A stretch of DNA of 64,000 nucleotides from assembly GCF_002086485.1 (NCBI RefSeq), contig NZ_MVHF01000001.1, positions 310,001 through 374,000 on the forward strand. The letters run 5' to 3'. The stretch comes from Mycobacterium aquaticum. Lineage in GTDB: Bacteria > Actinomycetota > Actinomycetes > Mycobacteriales > Mycobacteriaceae. Below, piece by piece: positions 61,460 through 64,000 of this stretch. The first letter of the stretch is position 1; the number at the start of each line of letters is the position of its first letter. Both the position numbers and the translations under genes were made by a program. The notes beneath the pieces were generated by a model. The model did not search any database, was not told the origin of the DNA, and saw only the letters and a program-made list of their open reading frames with translations.

Positions 61460-62532
61460 CTCTTCAGTCGTTTGTGCAGGACCACCTCGGCCAGCGGGAT
61501 CCGCATCTGTTGCGGGGCGGCGGCCAGCCGGGCAGCCACGCCGGCCTCGAGCCGGTCGAAGAACACCGCGTGGCGGCGTGCGTCGTCGAGCGCTTTGGCC
61601 AGCGCGCCGAACAAGGCGAACCGGCAGAACGCGGCCCACTGGGCGCCGAAAGCCCTTGCGTCATGGTCGGTGCGGTACTGATTGAAGAATCGGTCCTCGG
61701 CGTCGAACACCTCGAGATGCTCGATGGAGAGCCGTTCGAGACGGCCGGAGGGTGCGAACGGGGCCGCGAAATCCGCTGCGGCGCGGCCCATGACGGGCAG
61801 CGACATCCGATGCTGCTCGTCGCTGCTGATGACTGCGTCGGCGACGAGCTCCCGCAGCGTGTCGGTGAGGGCGGACAGCAGTGGGCGATAACCGAAGTCG
61901 CCGTCCTCGGCGAGTCCCATCGTCAGCACCACGAGTTTGCCGCCGGGACACAGCTCGCGACCCCGGAAGGCCACGAACTCGTGCCAGTCGAACGCCGCCT
62001 GCCGCGTATAGGCGGCGCGCACGTGGCTGTCGGCGCTGTAGGCGACCGCGATGTGATCGCCCACTGGCATCGGGACCCGCCCCAGCCACTGAATCGACCA
62101 CGCCGACCAGCCCAGGTTGATGCTGTTGGACGGCAGGATCTGGCTGTAGTACGACCGGCCCACCGCGGAGCTGAACGCCGCCGCGTCGGTACGCAGATAG
62201 GAGGCCGGGTCATCCGCGAGCGTGCGGAACAGCGTGGTGAAATCGTTGTCCGGGGTGTCGGTGTGCGTCACCAGCACCGAATGTTCGGGGCGGGTGCGCC
62301 CCCGCAGCACGCTGACCGCGTTCGCGAGCGCGAGCAGGCCATTGTGCCCGGTACCCGCACCGTAATCGGCGACGACGATCGGCTGCGGCGGGCTCGGCAG
62401 CGGCACGGTGCGAGCGGCCTCCGCGAAAAGTGCGATCGCCGAACTCAATCCGGCTGCCTGCAACCGGGAACTCGGTGGCTGCTTTCGATCATCGCCGGGA
62501 TCCGGGCGCACGACGAAGCTGGATTCCGGCAT
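61456..62532 (-). CDS. SABATH-family SAM-dependent carboxyl methyltransferase
   Basis: This 358-residue protein resembles the plant-type SABATH (PF03492) carboxyl methyltransferases. It has VVADYGAGTGHNGLLALANAV for SAM, then HTDTPDNDFTTLFRTL, SYYSQILPSNSINLGWSAWSIQWLGRVP (the aromatic substrate-pocket loop) and FLAxRGRELCPGGKLVVLTMG-like sequence (FVAFRGRELCPGGKLVVL). Mycobacterial members (FAMT) methylate free fatty acids or related carboxylates, as described for M. marinum. The product would be a methyl ester. ATG 62532 lies 2 bp after the stop of the LapA-like gene. Confidence 0.82.
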   Translation of the reverse strand: MPESSFVVRPDPGDDRKQPPSSRLQAAGLSSAIALFAEAARTVPLPSPPQPIVVADYGAGTGHNGLLALANAVSVLRGRTRPEHSVLVTHTDTPDNDFTTLFRTLADDPASYLRTDAAAFSSAVGRSYYSQILPSNSINLGWSAWSIQWLGRVPMPVGDHIAVAYSADSHVRAAYTRQAAFDWHEFVAFRGRELCPGGKLVVLTMGLAEDGDFGYRPLLSALTDTLRELVADAVISSDEQHRMSLPVMGRAAADFAAPFAPSGRLERLSIEHLEVFDAEDRFFNQYRTDHDARAFGAQWAAFCRFALFGALAKALDDARRHAVFFDRLEAGVAARLAAAPQQMRIPLAEVVLHKRLKS

Positions 62533-62534
62533 GT

Positions 62535-62774
62535 CTAACTCCGTCGCCACCGCAGCAACAGTCCGATGAGTAGTCCCACGACGAAAATGATGACCAAGAT
62601 CGACCACATCGGCGACTCGACGGTCACCCACAGCACGTGCACCCGGACCCGGTCACGGTTCTGCGCGACGAAGAGCGCGGCCAGCGCCACGAGGATCAGC
62701 GCCACCCAGTACCGCATCGCCAACCGGCGCACCGGCCCGACCGACGGGTTCGCTTCGGTCTCGTCGCGAGGCAT
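62535..62774 (-). CDS. Small LapA-domain (DUF1049) membrane protein
   Basis: This 79-residue protein has two TM helices: RYWVALILVALAALFVAQNRDRVRVHVLW and MWSILVIIFVVGLLIGLLLRWRRS. The FVAQNxDRVxVxxLW stretch and the terminal WRRS match the LapA/DUF1049 family, which is small and widespread. The function in mycobacteria is unknown. It is probably co-transcribed with the downstream methyltransferase gene. Confidence 0.82.
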   Translation of the reverse strand: MPRDETEANPSVGPVRRLAMRYWVALILVALAALFVAQNRDRVRVHVLWVTVESPMWSILVIIFVVGLLIGLLLRWRRS

Positions 62775-62821
62775 GCCACGACGGTAGTCGTTGCTGCGGC
62801 GACCATGGCACACTTCCCGCT

Positions 62822-63574
62822 ATGAGCAGCCGGCGAATCGCGGCACCGATGGTGGCCGCCGCGATCGTGTCCCTGGTGGTCGGGGTCATCGGGTTCATCG
62901 TGGCCCTGGTCCTCAACGCGTTCGTACTCGACGAGTACGACGCGTACGGAGAGGTGCCGATCCCAGGATCGGGCACGGTCCAGTTGCCCGCCGGTGAGGT
63001 CACCATCAGCTTCCACACGCTCACCACGGGGTCGGGCGGGGGCGTGCCTGTGCCGAGTTTGAAACTACAGCTCGTTCCCCCGGAAGGGTCGCCCGAGCCG
63101 GTCGTCACCGAAAGTCCCGGCGGCACAACGACGGTGAACAATGACGCTCGGGTCCGGGTATGGGTGGCTCAGGTGGCCGAGGCCGGAAGCTATCACGTGG
63201 TCACCGACGGCGACGTGAACGGTTACATCAGTCCGCGGCTGGCGTTCGGTCACGGCAGTCAGTACGGCTGGGTGGTGTGGTTGTTCGTCGGGTTGTTCGT
63301 GCTTGGCCTCGTCGAACTCGTGGTCGCCCTCTGGTGGTCGGCGCGGACAGCGAAGCGGCCCCGCCCCGTCGGACCGCAGGAATTCCCGGTCTTCGGAACG
63401 GCGGATGCGCCGACGTACACGTCGCAGAGCTATGTTCCCGCACCGCCGAGCTATCCACCCACCGATCAGGGCGTGCGCCTCGAACAGCTGAAGACGCTGG
63501 CGGCGCTGCGTGATTCGGGTGCGCTGACCGACGCCGAGTTCAAGGCCGAGAAGCGCCGCATCCTCGACAGCTGA
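62822..63574 (+). CDS. Membrane protein with C-terminal SHOCT domain
   Basis: This 250-residue protein has an N-terminal TM helix (AAAIVSLVVGVIGFIVALVLNAFV), an exported middle domain of ~100 residues, a second TM helix (WVVWLFVGLFVLGLVELVVALWW) and a cytosolic Tyr/Pro-rich linker. It ends with a SHOCT module (LEQLKTLAALRDSGALTDAEFKAEKRRIL). SHOCT modules are common C-terminal extensions of unknown role, perhaps oligomerisation. The function is unknown. It is divergent from the LapA-like gene, 47 bp apart. Confidence 0.82.
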   Translation: MSSRRIAAPMVAAAIVSLVVGVIGFIVALVLNAFVLDEYDAYGEVPIPGSGTVQLPAGEVTISFHTLTTGSGGGVPVPSLKLQLVPPEGSPEPVVTESPGGTTTVNNDARVRVWVAQVAEAGSYHVVTDGDVNGYISPRLAFGHGSQYGWVVWLFVGLFVLGLVELVVALWWSARTAKRPRPVGPQEFPVFGTADAPTYTSQSYVPAPPSYPPTDQGVRLEQLKTLAALRDSGALTDAEFKAEKRRILDS

Positions 63575-63577
63575 CCG

Positions 63578-64000
63578 TCACGCCGCCCGCGACGCCAACC
63601 GCGACCGGTCGAACCGACCCGCAGGCACGAACCGGCCGAGCACCGCTTCGGCAGGTTCTCCGGCGAAATCGGCGATCAACTCGTACGCCGCTTGCTGGGA
63701 GGTGAGTCGCTCCACCGGCGTCGGATCATCCAGCAGACCAAAGAGTTTCGACGCGAACCGGTCGCTGGAGCTCGCCGCTGCGAAGAACAGGTTGCCGTAC
63801 TCCGCGAACTCGGGATCCGACAGGAAGAGCCGAGTGACCAGCTGGGCAGCGCGAGCACGGTGTCGGTAGAAGTCCTCGAACGCTGTTGTCAGCCATGCGG
63901 TGTCGAACGGGCCGTCGTGTGCCGCGGCCTTGCGTACCAGTGCCGCGGCCTGCACGAGGCCGCCCTGCGCGCCCTGCCCGGCGATCGGGTCGTACGCCAC
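63578..64000 (-). CDS. FAD-dependent oxygenase/oxidoreductase, C-terminal part (5' end outside window)
   Basis: Only ~140 C-terminal residues are inside the window; the frame runs to base 64000 without a stop. The sequence begins YDPIAGQGAQGGLVQAAALVRKAA, the FAD-binding GD-like block of class A/E flavoprotein monooxygenases, as in styrene monooxygenase StyA-like proteins. The rest (YRHRARAAQLVTRLFLSDPEFAEYGNLFFAAASS) is helical and matches the C-terminal substrate-side region of that group. The substrate is unknown. Confidence 0.7.
   Translation of the reverse strand: MAYDPIAGQGAQGGLVQAAALVRKAAAHDGPFDTAWLTTAFEDFYRHRARAAQLVTRLFLSDPEFAEYGNLFFAAASSSDRFASKLFGLLDDPTPVERLTSQQAAYELIADFAGEPAEAVLGRFVPAGRFDRSRLASRAA

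Overview
The window looks like chromosomal DNA of a fast-growing environmental mycobacterium (Mycolicibacterium / M. smegmatis-like). The evidence is gene content: a CelA1-type GH6 cellulase, an MmpL transporter, a cutinase with a Pro/Ala tail, a PE-PPE-domain protein, a PknH-like sensor lipoprotein, a Ddn-type F420 enzyme, DUF6131, M. smegmatis-type acetamidases and three DUF4185 (mycobacterial arabinan-related) proteins. Coding density is high and GC-rich. Many neighbours are joined by 4-nt ATGA/GTGA overlaps.

Layout. 1-9.3 kb: nitroreductase tail, secreted cellulase, SDR-type epimerase, Tat-exported sulfatase, TldD/PmbA pair with an AhpD-like gene, a long intergenic palindrome, and a beta-lactamase-fold lipoprotein. 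9.4-13 kb: a CAU tRNA followed by a 1047-residue accessory protein with an LQRTAGN motif and a zincin HExxH. 13-20.7 kb: TenA-like gene, small secreted and lipoproteins, aconitase, DUF6131 microprotein, TetR-acyltransferase pair, cutinase. 21-25 kb: first DUF4185 protein, a Ddn-like enzyme, and a flavin monooxygenase divergent from a TetR gene over a double operator. 25-31 kb: MmpL and two acetamidase/formamidase paralogues with an FmdB zinc ribbon. 31-37 kb: signalling genes (Ser/Thr kinase, HAMP adenylate cyclase, orphan NarL-type histidine kinase) and a PE-PPE-fold exported protein.

37-44 kb is the most system-like region. A LacI regulator is coupled to an FMN reductase-like gene. Both are divergent from a tightly overlapping four-gene operon: DUF1116, a glutamine-synthetase-like gamma-glutamyl ligase, a class C26 gamma-glutamyl hydrolase and an NCS1 permease. 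Two near-identical operator-like repeats lie 90 bp apart in the intergenic region and a strong hairpin follows the operon. I infer LacI-controlled uptake and gamma-glutamylation-dependent breakdown of a nitrogenous, possibly nucleobase-derived, compound.

44-64 kb: a 16S rRNA A1408 methyltransferase-like gene broken by an in-frame TGA, the second and third DUF4185 genes, a complete overlapping peptide/nickel-type ABC importer operon, several SDRs with TetR regulators, an Hsp70-fold membrane protein, an IlvX-like ThDP enzyme, a SABATH carboxyl methyltransferase, two small membrane proteins and the end of a flavoprotein.

There is no CRISPR array, insertion sequence, rRNA or prophage module that I can see.
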